Source: CAVZGO01 sp963774935
Lineage (GTDB): Bacteria; Chloroflexota; Anaerolineae; Anaerolineales; UBA4823
Length of the DNA: 64,000 nucleotides
Assembly (NCBI GenBank): GCA_963774935.1
Contig: CAVZGO010000003.1
Coordinates: 711,170-775,169 of the forward strand
Direction: 5' to 3'
The position numbers were made by a program, and so were the translations under genes. Within the stretch, counting starts at the first letter, position 1, and the number at the start of each line of letters is the position of its first letter. Below the pieces are notes generated by a model. It was not told the origin of the DNA. It did no database searches and worked only from the letters and a program-made list of their open reading frames with translations. This document shows, piece after piece, positions 10,698-19,741 of this stretch.

Positions 10698-10748
10698 TTC
10701 ACCTCCAGGCTTCTTGATGCTACCTTTGTGCCAAACTCATCCGGTCAA

Positions 10749-13536
10749 TTATAGAACAATGTTCACCAGTTTTCCGGGCACCACAATTACTTTACGTGGC
10801 ACCGCTCCCGCCAGATGCTTTTGCACCACTTCGGATGCCAGGGCGATCTCTTTGGCTTTCTCGTCGCTGATTCCGACGGGCAAAGTGATGCGGTCACGTA
10901 CCTTTCCATTCACCTGCACAACCAGCGTGATTTGTTCATCCGCGGCTGCCTCTTCGTCGACCTGCGGCCATGATTGGGTGTGAATAGAATACGGCTTGCC
11001 CAGGCTGACCCATAATTCCTCCGCAATGTGCGGCGTTGCCGGAGCCAGCATGCGCAGGTAAATATCCACAGCCTCATCCCATTCCTTGCTCCCGACAGCG
11101 CCCAAATCACGCAGCCTGTACAGATCATTCAACAGCTCCATCAAGCCCGAAATGATGGTATTGAATTCAAATCGCTCATAATCTCGGGTCAATCGCTTCA
11201 GTGTTTGGTGCACCTTGCGCCGTAATTCGCGTAATGTCTCTGGGCTGGCTTTACCCTTGGGTTGTTGATCTAGCATCAGCGTCCACAACCTGCGCAGCCA
11301 GCGAACCGTCCCTTCAATTCCATTGCTGTTCCACGGTGCGCCCATATCCCAGCGGGCAAAGAACATCAAATATGCACGCACTGTATCTGCGCCATAGCGT
11401 TTTACCAAATCATCCGGTGCGACTACATTGCCGCGGCTCTTGGACATTTTTTCCGAGTCTTCTCCCAGGATGATACCCTGGTTGCGCAGCTGTGTCATCG
11501 GCTCCGGACCCTTCATTACATCCATGTCTCGACCGGCTTTATGGAAAAAGCGCGTGTAAATCAGGTGCATCGTGGCATGCTCGATACCTCCGGTATAGCT
11601 GTCAACTGGCATCCAGTAAGCATATTCTTCAGGATCGAAAGGTCCCTGGTCATAATCTGGGCTCAGATAACGCAGGTGATACCAGGAGGAACACATGAAG
11701 GTATCCATGGTATCCGTCTCTCGCACGGCTGGCTGACCGCAGATCGGGCAGGTGGTTTGCTTCCAGGTGGGGTGCAGTTTCAATGGGCTCTCACCAGTGG
11801 GCAGCCATTCTACGTCATCGGGCAGCAAGACAGGCAGCTGGTCATCCGGGACCGCAACTGCGCCATGCTCCGGGCAATAAACGATCGGAATCGGCGCGCC
11901 CCAATAGCGCTGGCGAGAGATCAACCAGTCGCGCAAGCGGTAGTTCACCGCGCCTTTGCCCACCCCGTCTTGCTCCAGCCGTTGAACGACCGATTTCTTC
12001 GCGCTTTCAGCGGGGGTACCGGAGAAAGCGCCAGAATGGATCATTGTCCCATAATCAGCATGGAAGAGCACATCCTGGTAAAACGGCTGGCTGTTTAACA
12101 TCTCCATCGTGGTGCGGAAGGCTTTAACCGCAGGGGATAATGCCTGGCAGCGCTGCAGGATTTGCCGGTCTGCCGCCGTTGAATCCAATTCCATGACACC
12201 ATCCTGGAAGATGAACAGCCAGCTTGAACCAACGATATCAACCCAGTAACCTGCTTTCAAATAGTGGCTCACCAGGCTCACATACGGCTGGACCTGGTCC
12301 TGGCGTAAGGCGACGAACAAGGCTTCCCCTGCGCCAGCAGTATCCTCCGCATAAAAGGAAATGCCTGCATCGTTCAAGGCTTTGCTGAAACCTGCCTCCA
12401 TCGAACCTGGCATGATGAAGCTCTTGCTCAAGCCATCCACCCGGTCGATAACAGGAATGATGGGCAAGCCGTATTTGATGGCGAACGCAAAGTCGCGGTC
12501 ATCGTGCGCCGGAACTGCCATGATTGCTCCGGTGCCATAGGTCATCAGGACGTAGTCTGCAATCCAGATTGGGATCCTTTCCCCGTTCACCGGATTGATC
12601 GCATAACCACCGGTGAAGACACCCGTTTTTTCTTTGTCAGCCGATTCGCGCTGGATGTCCGTTTGCCGGGTCGCTTGCTGGATATACGCCTGCACCTCCT
12701 GGCGCTGTTCGGGCGTAGTGATTTCATCTACCAGCGGATGTTCAGGAGCCAGCACCATGAAGGTCGCACCCCACAAGGTATCTGGGCGAGTAGTGAAGAT
12801 CTCGATCGGTTCTTCCTGCTCAGTCACAGAACTGCACCGACGCTCCTTCCGACCGGCCAATCCAGTTGGTCTGCAAGGTCTGCACCCGTTCAGGCCAATC
12901 CATATTGGAAAAATCCAGTAATTCATCGGCGTAATTGGTAGTGCGGAAGAACCACTGTTCCAGCTCCTTACGGATCACAGGCGTATTGCAGCGCTCGCAG
13001 TGGCGATCGTCGCCCCAAACCTGTTCTCGCGCCAGTGTCGTGTTGCAGTTCGGGCACCAGTCCACGGCTGCCTTTTTACGGTAGGCCAGACCATGCTGAT
13101 AGAGCTGGGTAAAATACCATTGTGACCAGCGGTAATACTCCGGGTCGGCAGAGATCGCCGTTCGGCGCCAGTCGAACATCGCGCCCATGCTGCGTAGCTG
13201 CTTGCGCATGCGCTCGATATTGGCGTAGGTCCATTTCTTCGGATGTATGTGGTTTTTAATCGCCGCGTTTTCAGCTGGCAATCCAAACGCATCGAAGCCC
13301 ATTGGGAACATCACATTATAGCCACACATGCGCTTAAAACGCGCTCGTGCATCCGACGGAGTAAAGGCATACCAGTGCCCGATATGAAGATCGCCCGATG
13401 GATATGGCAGCATAGTCAATGCGTAAAATTTCGGCTTTGATGGATCGATATTCGCATGATACAGCCCATCGGCTTCCCATTTCGCTTGCCATTTAGGCTC
13501 AATTTCGGCTGGGAAATAGTTTCTTGTTTCGGTCAT
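10749..13536 (-). CDS. leuS: Leucyl-tRNA synthetase, one frameshift
   Basis: Class Ia leucyl-tRNA synthetase. The N-terminal part has the HIGH motif (LHIGHWYAF, residues about 50-58) and a CPNC...CERC zinc pair. The CP1 editing domain has FTTRPDTLWGATF and GTGAIMAVPAHDDRDFAFA. The KMSKS loop is SEKMSKSRGNVVAPD. A C-terminal domain follows the anticodon-binding domain. The frame breaks near 12825-12835 (GASVQF then SVTEQEEPIEIF). A segment of about 120 residues after the editing domain is longer than in typical bacterial enzymes. A leucine-specifier T-box lies upstream of the gene run, two genes away, which fits regulation by uncharged tRNA-Leu. Confidence 0.95.
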
Positions 13537-13622
13537 TCGAACCTCCAGAGTACAAACTCAACAATTAAGGTTTACACGTTATGATCACCTTAAATTGAAA
13601 CACAACCATACTAAGGATCAGT

Positions 13623-14431
13623 TTATCCAGGTTTATCCGCAACCAACACCAACCGCCGGCTGTTGATCGTAACACCTGAACCCTCCCAATCTCCATAACA
13701 CTTGGCTAGCTGTAAACCGACCGCTTGGAGCAGCGCTTCCATTTCATTTACATTATAAAGTCGCACAGAGTACGGTTTATCCCGGCGTACGCCATTTCGA
13801 ATCACAATCCGGTGGTTGACCAGCCTGCCGAGCTGCCTGTCGATGCTCATCCGGTCGATCTGGATATCGCCATCCTTTTCGATTACGAAGTATGGCGAGA
13901 AAGATTTCAGAAATGTATCCCGGTCAATCACATCGATCACTAACCTGCCACCTGGCTTTTAACGCCTTCGACACATTCAGCAAGACCTGCTGGTTCTCAG
14001 CGTCATCAAAATACCCAAAGGATGTGAACAGCAGCAGGGCAACATCAAATTGATCGTGATAATCGATCGATCTCATGTCCTGAAGACAGTAGTCCACATT
14101 CAGCCCTTCCAAAGCGGCATCTCGACGGGCAAGATCTAAAAATCCGCTTGACCTGTCAGACCCCGGTCACTCGATGACCCAATGCAGCCAGGCGGTTGGC
14201 GTGCCGTCCAAACCCGCATGCCAGGTCAAGGATATCCACCGGGCGATCCAAATCCAGCTCCCGTACCAGTAATTCCACCTGGCGATCGGTCAATTCTGGT
14301 GTCAGTGAATCAGCATAGAAGTGCAGGTAATCATCCACCTCGAATACCGCCCGGAAGTCAAACGGTTCCGCTTCGTTGGCAGGGAACGCGTGCCGCTTCC
14401 AGTCCACACGCCACAATTTCAGCGGCAACAT
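13623..14431 (-). CDS. Class I SAM-dependent methyltransferase, two frameshifts
   Basis: Rossmann-fold methyltransferase. The SAM-binding motif I is VDILDLACGFGRHANRLAAL, preceded by the YLHFYADSLTPE pattern seen in a common group of uncharacterised methyltransferases. Two frame breaks, near 14130-14160 and 13935-13970, split it into three readable pieces. The middle one holds FDVALLLFTSFGYF (motif IV region), and the last ends in SRRLVLVADKPG. Joined length is about 265 residues. The start is uncertain: the frame is open over the end of the preceding gene, so the two overlap by up to about 70 nt. The substrate is unknown. Confidence 0.75.
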
Positions 14432-15167
14432 TCACGCGCTTCTGCCAGTGGCTGGGATCAGCATCATAGTCTTGCGCAGCCTGGCGCTGGCTCTCCGGGT
14501 CAGCAGCCGTGTCGTTGTAGCGATCAGCGGTTTCCCAATCCAGCCCATCCACAGAGTATTGCTCAATCCGAAATCCCGCCCGCCGCAGGGTCACCAGCCA
14601 GTCGCCGTCCGTCCCCAGAGCCGGCGCAGGGGAGGTGTGCTTCACCAGATATTCAGCCGCAGCACGGCTGAAGCCTTTTGCACCAGCACTGGCATCTACA
14701 TCCTGCCCGATCAGATAAGAGATGATCCGGTTGCTGATCAGCTCGGTCTGCACCAGTGCCTGTGGATGAGTGGCATAGGCGGCTGCGGTACGGCTGTACA
14801 CCAGGCAATCCCAATCCCCGAATGCAGCCAGCGCTGACCGCCACTCCTGCGGCTTCGTTTCGATCCAACGCAGCAAGCGATCGGCATCGGCATATTGCAC
14901 ATACATTGCCTCTTGCCAGCGCAGAGCTTCTACAATTGCCTGGTATCGCCCGTTAGGCCATTCATCGACGACGCAAACCCGAAAGTCATCCGGCTTATAG
15001 ACGCTCCAGATGATCTCGGAGAGCTGGTCAACATCATTGTGCGCGTCTGGAGGCAGGATGATCGCCAGCCACTGATATTCTGAGGCAATCAGTGGCAGCA
15101 ACCTTTCCCAACGTTTCAACTCCCCGCGCGGCCGCCAGGTGGCAGCGAGCACAACCTTCTGTACCAT
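14358..15167 (-). CDS. Unrecognised protein, possibly a GT-A-fold glycosyltransferase relative
   Basis: 269-residue protein of no family I recognise with certainty. It starts MVQKVVLAATWRPRG and includes YVQYADADRLLRWIETKP, an acidic DAD-type motif after a predicted strand like the DxD of GT-A glycosyltransferases. The closing part has LVTLRRAGFRIEQY and a PSHWQKRVN tail. The ATG at 15167 is chosen because CAGGA precedes it by 5 nt and because everything upstream is the T-box leader. It is the first gene after the T-box terminator and so should be directly attenuated by it. No signal peptide or membrane segment is visible. Confidence 0.6.
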   Translation of the reverse strand: MVQKVVLAATWRPRGELKRWERLLPLIASEYQWLAIILPPDAHNDVDQLSEIIWSVYKPDDFRVCVVDEWPNGRYQAIVEALRWQEAMYVQYADADRLLRWIETKPQEWRSALAAFGDWDCLVYSRTAAAYATHPQALVQTELISNRIISYLIGQDVDASAGAKGFSRAAAEYLVKHTSPAPALGTDGDWLVTLRRAGFRIEQYSVDGLDWETADRYNDTAADPESQRQAAQDYDADPSHWQKRVNVAAEIVACGLEAARVPCQRSGTV

Positions 15168-15180
15168 TCGATCCTGCCTT

Positions 15181-15213
15181 AACACAAAACCTCCGTCCTC
15201 AGGGACGAAGGTT
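15181..15213 (-). terminator. Attenuator terminator of the T-box leader
   Basis: An 11-bp stem (AACCTTCGTCC with GGACGGAGGTT, one G-T pair) and a CTGA loop, followed by TTTTGTGTT. It lies directly after the T-box sequence and 20 nt before the first ATG. This is the classic position for the terminator that is disrupted when uncharged tRNA binds. Confidence 0.85.
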
Positions 15214-15449
15214 GACTCCGTGGTACCACCCTGCTTGCCTGGAAAACTTCCCAGACCGCTCTGGCTCGCGATAACGGGCGAAATCCGCGGCTGGCTACTT
15301 GGTTCACCAGCCAGGCTTGCCTCAGTTGAGGCTGCAAGCGAGTTCGACTGCGGGCTTACCCCTGTGCACTGCTGGCACACTGCTGGGATTCCACTCGTTC
15401 ACCCGGCTCTCTGGCAGCTAGCCTACTACTCTTGCAATCACCTTGTTGG

Positions 15450-15479
15450 ATTAGATGATTTAGGGATCAGCCGATGCAA
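15450..15479 (-). promoter_or_regulatory. Candidate promoter of the T-box operon
   Basis: A TTGCAT (-35, 15479-15474) and a TCTAAT (-10, 15455-15450) are separated by 18 bp just upstream of the first T-box helix. The match to sigma-70 consensus is moderate. The 18-bp sequence repeated at 18731 occupies the spacer and part of the -10. The placement fits, but the assignment is by eye only. Confidence 0.4.
15453..15470. repeat. 18-bp direct repeat, copy 1
   Basis: agatgatttagggatcag, identical to 18731-18748 and in the same orientation. Flanking bases differ on both sides. The two copies bracket tRNA-Ala, the GH10 gene and the beta-helix gene (3.3 kb). Confidence 0.9.
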
Positions 15480-15525
15480 CCGCACAACACTTCACGCAAT
15501 CGACCAATCCCTGGACTTGTTCGTG

Positions 15526-15598
15526 TGGACCCAGAGAGATTCGAACTCTCGACCTTCTCAATGCCATTGAGACGCGCTCCCAACTGCGCTATGGGCCC
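15526..15598 (-). tRNA. tRNA-Ala (GGC anticodon)
   Basis: Reads as a complete cloverleaf on the minus strand. Acceptor stem is GGGCCCA/TGGGTCC, D-arm GCGC-AGTTGGGA-GCGC, and anticodon stem TCTCA/TGAGA with loop ATGGCAT (anticodon GGC). The T-arm is GAGAG-TTCGAAT-CTCTC and the discriminator is A. CCA is not fully encoded. It lies about 50 nt upstream of the T-box promoter on the same strand. Confidence 0.96.
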
Positions 15599-15781
15599 AG
15601 ACCGTTCAGTTAAGCGACGAGTATTTTATCACAAATATTATACCCGTCAACCGATGGAATGGTGTCCAATTGATATCCAGCAATGCTTCCACCCTGGCTA
15701 ATGGGCGCTTCCGCCCGGACATTTCATAAAGTAATGAATTTGGTGCAGCAGGGCATACGAGGTCGGTTGTAATCGAAGAAC

Positions 15782-15825
15782 GGTGACTTATGTCACATGA
15801 TTTCCGGTGGGATTATTTATACAAT
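15782..15825 (+). promoter_or_regulatory. CRP/FNR-like operator plus -10 element upstream of the xylanase gene
   Basis: GGTGA-CTTATG-TCACA at 15782-15797 differs from the CRP-family consensus TGTGA-N6-TCACA at one base and contains a perfect GTGAC/GTCAC palindrome. TATACAAT at 15818-15825 is a good -10 with no clear -35. If transcription starts near 15831, the operator is centred at about -41.5, the class II activator position. This suggests activation of the GH10 gene by a CRP/FNR-type regulator (inference). Confidence 0.6.
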
Positions 15826-15869
15826 CAAGTCAAGTAAGCAGATCAATCCTATCGAAAGAAGAGGTGGAT

Positions 15870-17328
15870 ATGACGAGCCAACCGAAAAACAGCCGTAAAA
15901 CAAGACGCATGCTGATCGGAATTTTCATTCTGGCGGGGCTGCTGGTGTTCATCCTGTTGCAGCGCCCGGCGGCGCTGACGGCGGCGGGCGGATTGAGCGC
16001 CCCCACGCCGACCCCGGTCACGTTGGATCAGTTGCGGCAGGTTGCCGAGAGCCGCGGCATCCGCGTGGGGGTCACAGACGGTGGTTTTGATACAAACCTG
16101 TATAATAATACGATCGCACAGGAGTTCAATTCTATCACTCCGGAGAATGTGATGAAGTTCGAAATGATCCATCCCTGCCCACCGGTTTGGCTGATCGAAG
16201 AACAACACATCCGTCGCGAACTGGGTGGCTGTTCATGGAACCGATCGGATATACGATCAATATGACTGCACCCTGGCGAACGCAGCCAACGACGAGTGGG
16301 AATGGGCGGATGTCGATGCGCGCGTGCAGTGGGCGGCTGCACACGGGATCGGATTTCGCGGGCACACCCTGGTGTGGTCGCAGCAGAATCCTGGATGGTT
16401 GACGCATGGCGATGTGTCTCTTTCGTCAACCGAGCGGGAGCAAATCATGCGCGAGCACATCCAACAGGTGATCGCTCGTTATTGCGCCTACGGGAACGTG
16501 TATGCCTATGACGTGGTCAACGAGGCGCTAGCTCCAGACGGGAGCCTGTTGGCAGGTCCCTGGCAGCCAGTCTCAGAATATATCGATATAGCCTTTCGGG
16601 CTGCGCGTGCAACCCTGGATAGCTGTGGGCGAGAAGCGGTCAAGCTCTACTACAACGATTGGGATTTCGAATATGGCGGGGGAAAAACGGATGCGATCTA
16701 TAACTATTTGAGCCAGTTGCTGCAAGGCGCCGACCCGACCCCCATCGATGGGATCGGATTCCAGACCCACAGCCAGCAGTTGAATGCTTCGACGCCTGAG
16801 CAGGATGTCAGCGCGCTGATCGCAACAATGAACCGTTTCAGCGCCGGGCTGGGGCTGGAGGTTGCGATTACCGAAACCGACCTGGCAATCCAGGCGTCGC
16901 CGCGGGCGGACTGGTATGAAGAACAGGCGGAATGGTACGGCGGGCGGATGCGCGCCTGCCTGCTGGCGCTGAACTGTACCGGGTTCACCACCTGGGGTAC
17001 GCACGACGGTTCGTCCTGGTTGAATTCTAAATTGGATGATCCCGATCCATTGATGTTCCAGGACGCCAGCGAGCTCATCTATGATGGCGTCTCGCAGCAA
17101 TGCAGTCCCCCTCCTCCAGGTACGTCGAGTTTATATTGTCCAAAACCTGCGTATCGAGCCGTGTACGATGCACTGCTAGCCGGAATCGCGAAGCAGTTTC
17201 TGCCAATCGTGATGAAAGCCGACCTGGCAGGTGAATCATCAGGCGGCTCTGCCGAGCCTTATCCTCTGCCGAATGATGCGGAAGACCAACCGGTAAGCGA
17301 TCCCTATCCCATGCCGGTAAAGCCATGA
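15870..17328 (+). CDS. Secreted GH10 endo-beta-1,4-xylanase, one frameshift
   Basis: Glycoside hydrolase family 10 enzyme expected to cleave internal xylan linkages outside the cell. It starts at an ATG preceded by GAGGTGG. A basic N-region and hydrophobic helix (MLIGIFILAGLLVFILL) form a signal peptide or anchor, followed by a Pro/Thr linker. The TPENVMKFEMI segment is a GH10 substrate-cleft signature. The general acid/base Glu is in YDVVNEALAPDGS (about 16506-16545) and the nucleophile Glu in VAITETDLAIQ (about 16862-16895). The frame breaks near 16197 (CPPVWLI then KNNTSVANWV). The short C-terminal QFLPIVMK and Pro-rich tail recall surface-retention tails of this phylum. It is followed by the beta-helix gene after 3 nt. 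Confidence 0.92.
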
Positions 17329-17331
17329 GCC

Positions 17332-18708
17332 ATGAAGAGTAAACGTTTCATCTTGTCTGTTCTATTCGTGATCGCTCTGTTAACTGGCAGTGGTGCGATA
17401 TCTCGGACATGGGTATCTGCCCGTGCAATGCAAACGTGGTATGTGACTGCCACAGGCAGCGACGAAAACGGTTGTGCGACTGTCGACTCGCCGTGTGCAA
17501 CCATCATGGGCGCTCTGAACCAACCGGGCTTTGTGGATGGCGATCGGGTGCTAGTTGCTGAAGGGGTGTATCGGATCGGATATGGTGATCCAAGATACGA
17601 ACTAGGTGTCAATGTGACAAGAAGTGTCTCACTAATCGGAGGTTGGGACAGTAATTTTATAAAACACCAAGGTGTTTCACTTATTGAGAATAAAGGTCGC
17701 GGAGTAACTATAGCGCCTGAGGTCTCTGTATCAATGCGAAATTTTGATATACTCGCCATTTCCCTACTCGGAACTTACAATGAAGGCGAATTGAGTGTCA
17801 ATCATGTCACGATATCTTCAGGGAGCGCTTCTGGTTTGTATAACGAAGGATCTATGTCGATTATAAATAGTAAGCTCAGTCACAGTTACGGGTGTGGCAT
17901 CTTGAACCGCGGTGTCATAAGGCTGTCCGACAGCCAGGTGATCGGCAACTACGGCTGCGGGATTACCAGCAGCGGCACAATGACCATCGAACGCACCACG
18001 ATTCAAGGTTCGCTGCTGCGCTTTGGCTGCACAGGCGTCTCTAACAGCGGAACCATGTATATCTCGGACAGTGCAATCCTGGATAATGGCTTATATTATC
18101 CGAACTTCGGGGCTGGATTGTGCAATTGGGGTGAGACCACCCTGGTAAACAGTACGATCAGCGGCAACGAAGCCACCAGGGATCCGGGTGGGGGTATCTA
18201 CAACGATGGTCCAAGGCTGGCGCTGTATAATACTTCGGTGGTGCATAACCACGCTGGCGCGGGAGGCGGGATTTACGTCCAGTCAGGGAGCGTGACGCTG
18301 CAGAACAGCCTGGTTGCGCAGAACACAGCCGATGAAAACAGCCAGGATTGCTGGGGTTCGCTCAGCTCGCTGGGCTATAATCTGCTCGGCGACAGCCTGG
18401 GTTGTTCATTTTCCGGCATTGGCGGCGACCTGCAGGATTTCATCGCCCAAGTCTTCCCAGCGACGCCGCTGTACAGCTACCCGAAGATCAGCGAGCCGCC
18501 GCCGGCTGCCCCCCTGGCACGCAGCAGCCCGGCAGTGGACGCTGGGGATCCCAGCGGATGCAAGGACGAAAACGAGCGCGTATTAACAAGCGACCAGCGC
18601 GGCGTGAATCGGGTGGGTCGCTGCGATATTGGCGCGTATGAATACGATCCAGCATATGATCCATTACATTATCTCTGGCTGGGATTGATCCACGGGGCAA
18701 TCCCATGA
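17332..18708 (+). CDS. Secreted right-handed parallel beta-helix protein (choice-of-anchor Q type)
   Basis: A 458-residue secreted protein with an N-terminal signal peptide (FILSVLFVIALLTGSGAI). It has a WYVTATGSDENGCATVDSPC opening typical of pectate-lyase-like right-handed beta-helix proteins. Many short rungs follow (GLYNEGSMSI, GILNRGVIRL, GVSNSGTMYI, GGGIYVQSGSVTLQNSLVAQ). It ends with RGVNRVGRCDIGAYEYDP, characteristic of choice-of-anchor Q domains. It probably binds or cleaves polysaccharide together with the adjacent GH10 xylanase, with which it is likely co-transcribed; no catalytic residues are recognisable. Roughly 17570-17880 is more AT-rich than the rest of the gene. Confidence 0.82.
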   Translation: MKSKRFILSVLFVIALLTGSGAISRTWVSARAMQTWYVTATGSDENGCATVDSPCATIMGALNQPGFVDGDRVLVAEGVYRIGYGDPRYELGVNVTRSVSLIGGWDSNFIKHQGVSLIENKGRGVTIAPEVSVSMRNFDILAISLLGTYNEGELSVNHVTISSGSASGLYNEGSMSIINSKLSHSYGCGILNRGVIRLSDSQVIGNYGCGITSSGTMTIERTTIQGSLLRFGCTGVSNSGTMYISDSAILDNGLYYPNFGAGLCNWGETTLVNSTISGNEATRDPGGGIYNDGPRLALYNTSVVHNHAGAGGGIYVQSGSVTLQNSLVAQNTADENSQDCWGSLSSLGYNLLGDSLGCSFSGIGGDLQDFIAQVFPATPLYSYPKISEPPPAAPLARSSPAVDAGDPSGCKDENERVLTSDQRGVNRVGRCDIGAYEYDPAYDPLHYLWLGLIHGAIP

Positions 18709-18730
18709 ATTTGTGATGAAATCGGCAGTA

Positions 18731-18748
18731 AGATGATTTAGGGATCAG
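18731..18748. repeat. 18-bp direct repeat, copy 2
   Basis: Identical to 15453-15470. It overlaps the stop codon of the PfkB kinase gene (TGA at 18747-18745 on the minus strand) and lies 23 nt after the beta-helix gene. Confidence 0.9.
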
Positions 18749-19724
18749 GGACAGAGGTATTCATCATTCATTCGGCGCATCAATTCCTTCACCCCGGCTA
18801 ATGAGTCTGTCCCTCCTGGAGCGTTCAGGGTCGAAGCTGCTGCCAGCGTGGCAAACTCCTGGCATTTTTCCACAGACCAGCCGTGAAGAAATCCATAAAT
18901 CATCCCGGCATCGAATGCATCGCCTGCCCCGATGGCATCCGCTATTTCTTCATCAGGCACCTTCACAGCCAGCTTCTGGTTGAGCTTTCCCCCTGGCTCA
19001 ACCAGGAGCCTTGTGCGCCACGCTTCACCACCGTGATTTGCGGTCCCTGAGCCTGCAGGATCATCATTGCCTGGCTCAGGTCTTTTTCGAGCGTAATCTG
19101 ACGCGCTTCGTCTTCATCCAGCAGCAGCAAATCCGTATAACGCAGCAGCTCCTCCAACGGCTCCATCCACGGCGTTGAGACCGGGAAGAGCACGAACTGC
19201 GGGTCCAGCGAGGTGGTCAACCCACGCATCTTTGCCTGGCGAAACAGCGCTGCCATCTCATCGTTCCACATGTCGGGAAAGTGCAGATAACCCGCACAAT
19301 GGATATGGCGGTGGTTATCCAGCAGGAATTCTATATGGGTTTTCGTAATTGGCTTCGCCCAAGGCAGGTGGGTGGGAAGGCGGTAAGTGAGCGGGCGCTT
19401 CTTGCTGCCAAAGAGCAGCATGTAGATGCCAATCCCAGACAGGGTACCCGTCTGGCGGCTGACCATTTCCATGTTCAAACCAGCTTCAGTCATGATCCTC
19501 AGGATTGCATCGCCGAAAGTGTCGTCTGCCAGGGTCGAAACCAGGCTGGTTTTCAAGCCGAATTTCGCCAGGTCCTGAGCGATGTAACCGGCAGAGCCTG
19601 CCGAGCACAGCATTACATCCGAAGGTCCCGCCCAACGCGTTAGTTCCTCCATCTCAACTGGGGCCTGGCCTGTGATCAGCAGGTCGACATTCAATGGGCC
19701 GATCAGCCCGATATCGGATTTCAT
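18745..19724 (-). CDS. PfkB-family carbohydrate kinase, one frameshift
   Basis: Ribokinase/PfkB-superfamily sugar kinase. The N-terminal substrate region is IGLIGPLNVDLLITG. The central part shows sugar-binding GSAGYIAQDLAKFG, and the C-terminal catalytic motif is AIGAGDAFDAGMIYG, with the anion hole and base Asp. The frame breaks near 18965-19005, just before that motif. The ATG at 19724 has AGGA upstream and begins 17 nt after the SIS gene stop. Total length is about 325 residues, normal for the family. By context it may phosphorylate the sugar imported by the ABC transporter; FrlD-like fructosamine kinase is one possibility. Confidence 0.87.
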
Positions 19725-19741
19725 CACGATTCCTGCATTCG

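Larger units (their letters stand above)
15181..15475 (-). promoter_or_regulatory. T-box riboswitch, leucine (CUC) specifier
   Basis: Read on the minus strand, the leader has the full T-box order. The base of Stem I pairs GCAAG with CTTGC around an AGTA bulge. A CAGAGAGCCGGG element and a GTGGAATCCC apical region follow. The specifier strand GAACTCG places CTC (Leu) at 15342-15340. Next come two small hairpins and the conserved CCGTTATC element. The T-box itself, AGGGTGGTACCACGG, is at 15232-15218. A Leu specifier agrees with leuS lying in the downstream gene run. The antiterminator competes with the hairpin at 15213-15188. Confidence 0.93.

Noticed and set aside
15168..15380. N-terminal extension of the GT-like protein into the T-box
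   Set aside because: The region is explained by the T-box and terminator structure, and the ATG at 15167 has its own ribosome-binding site.
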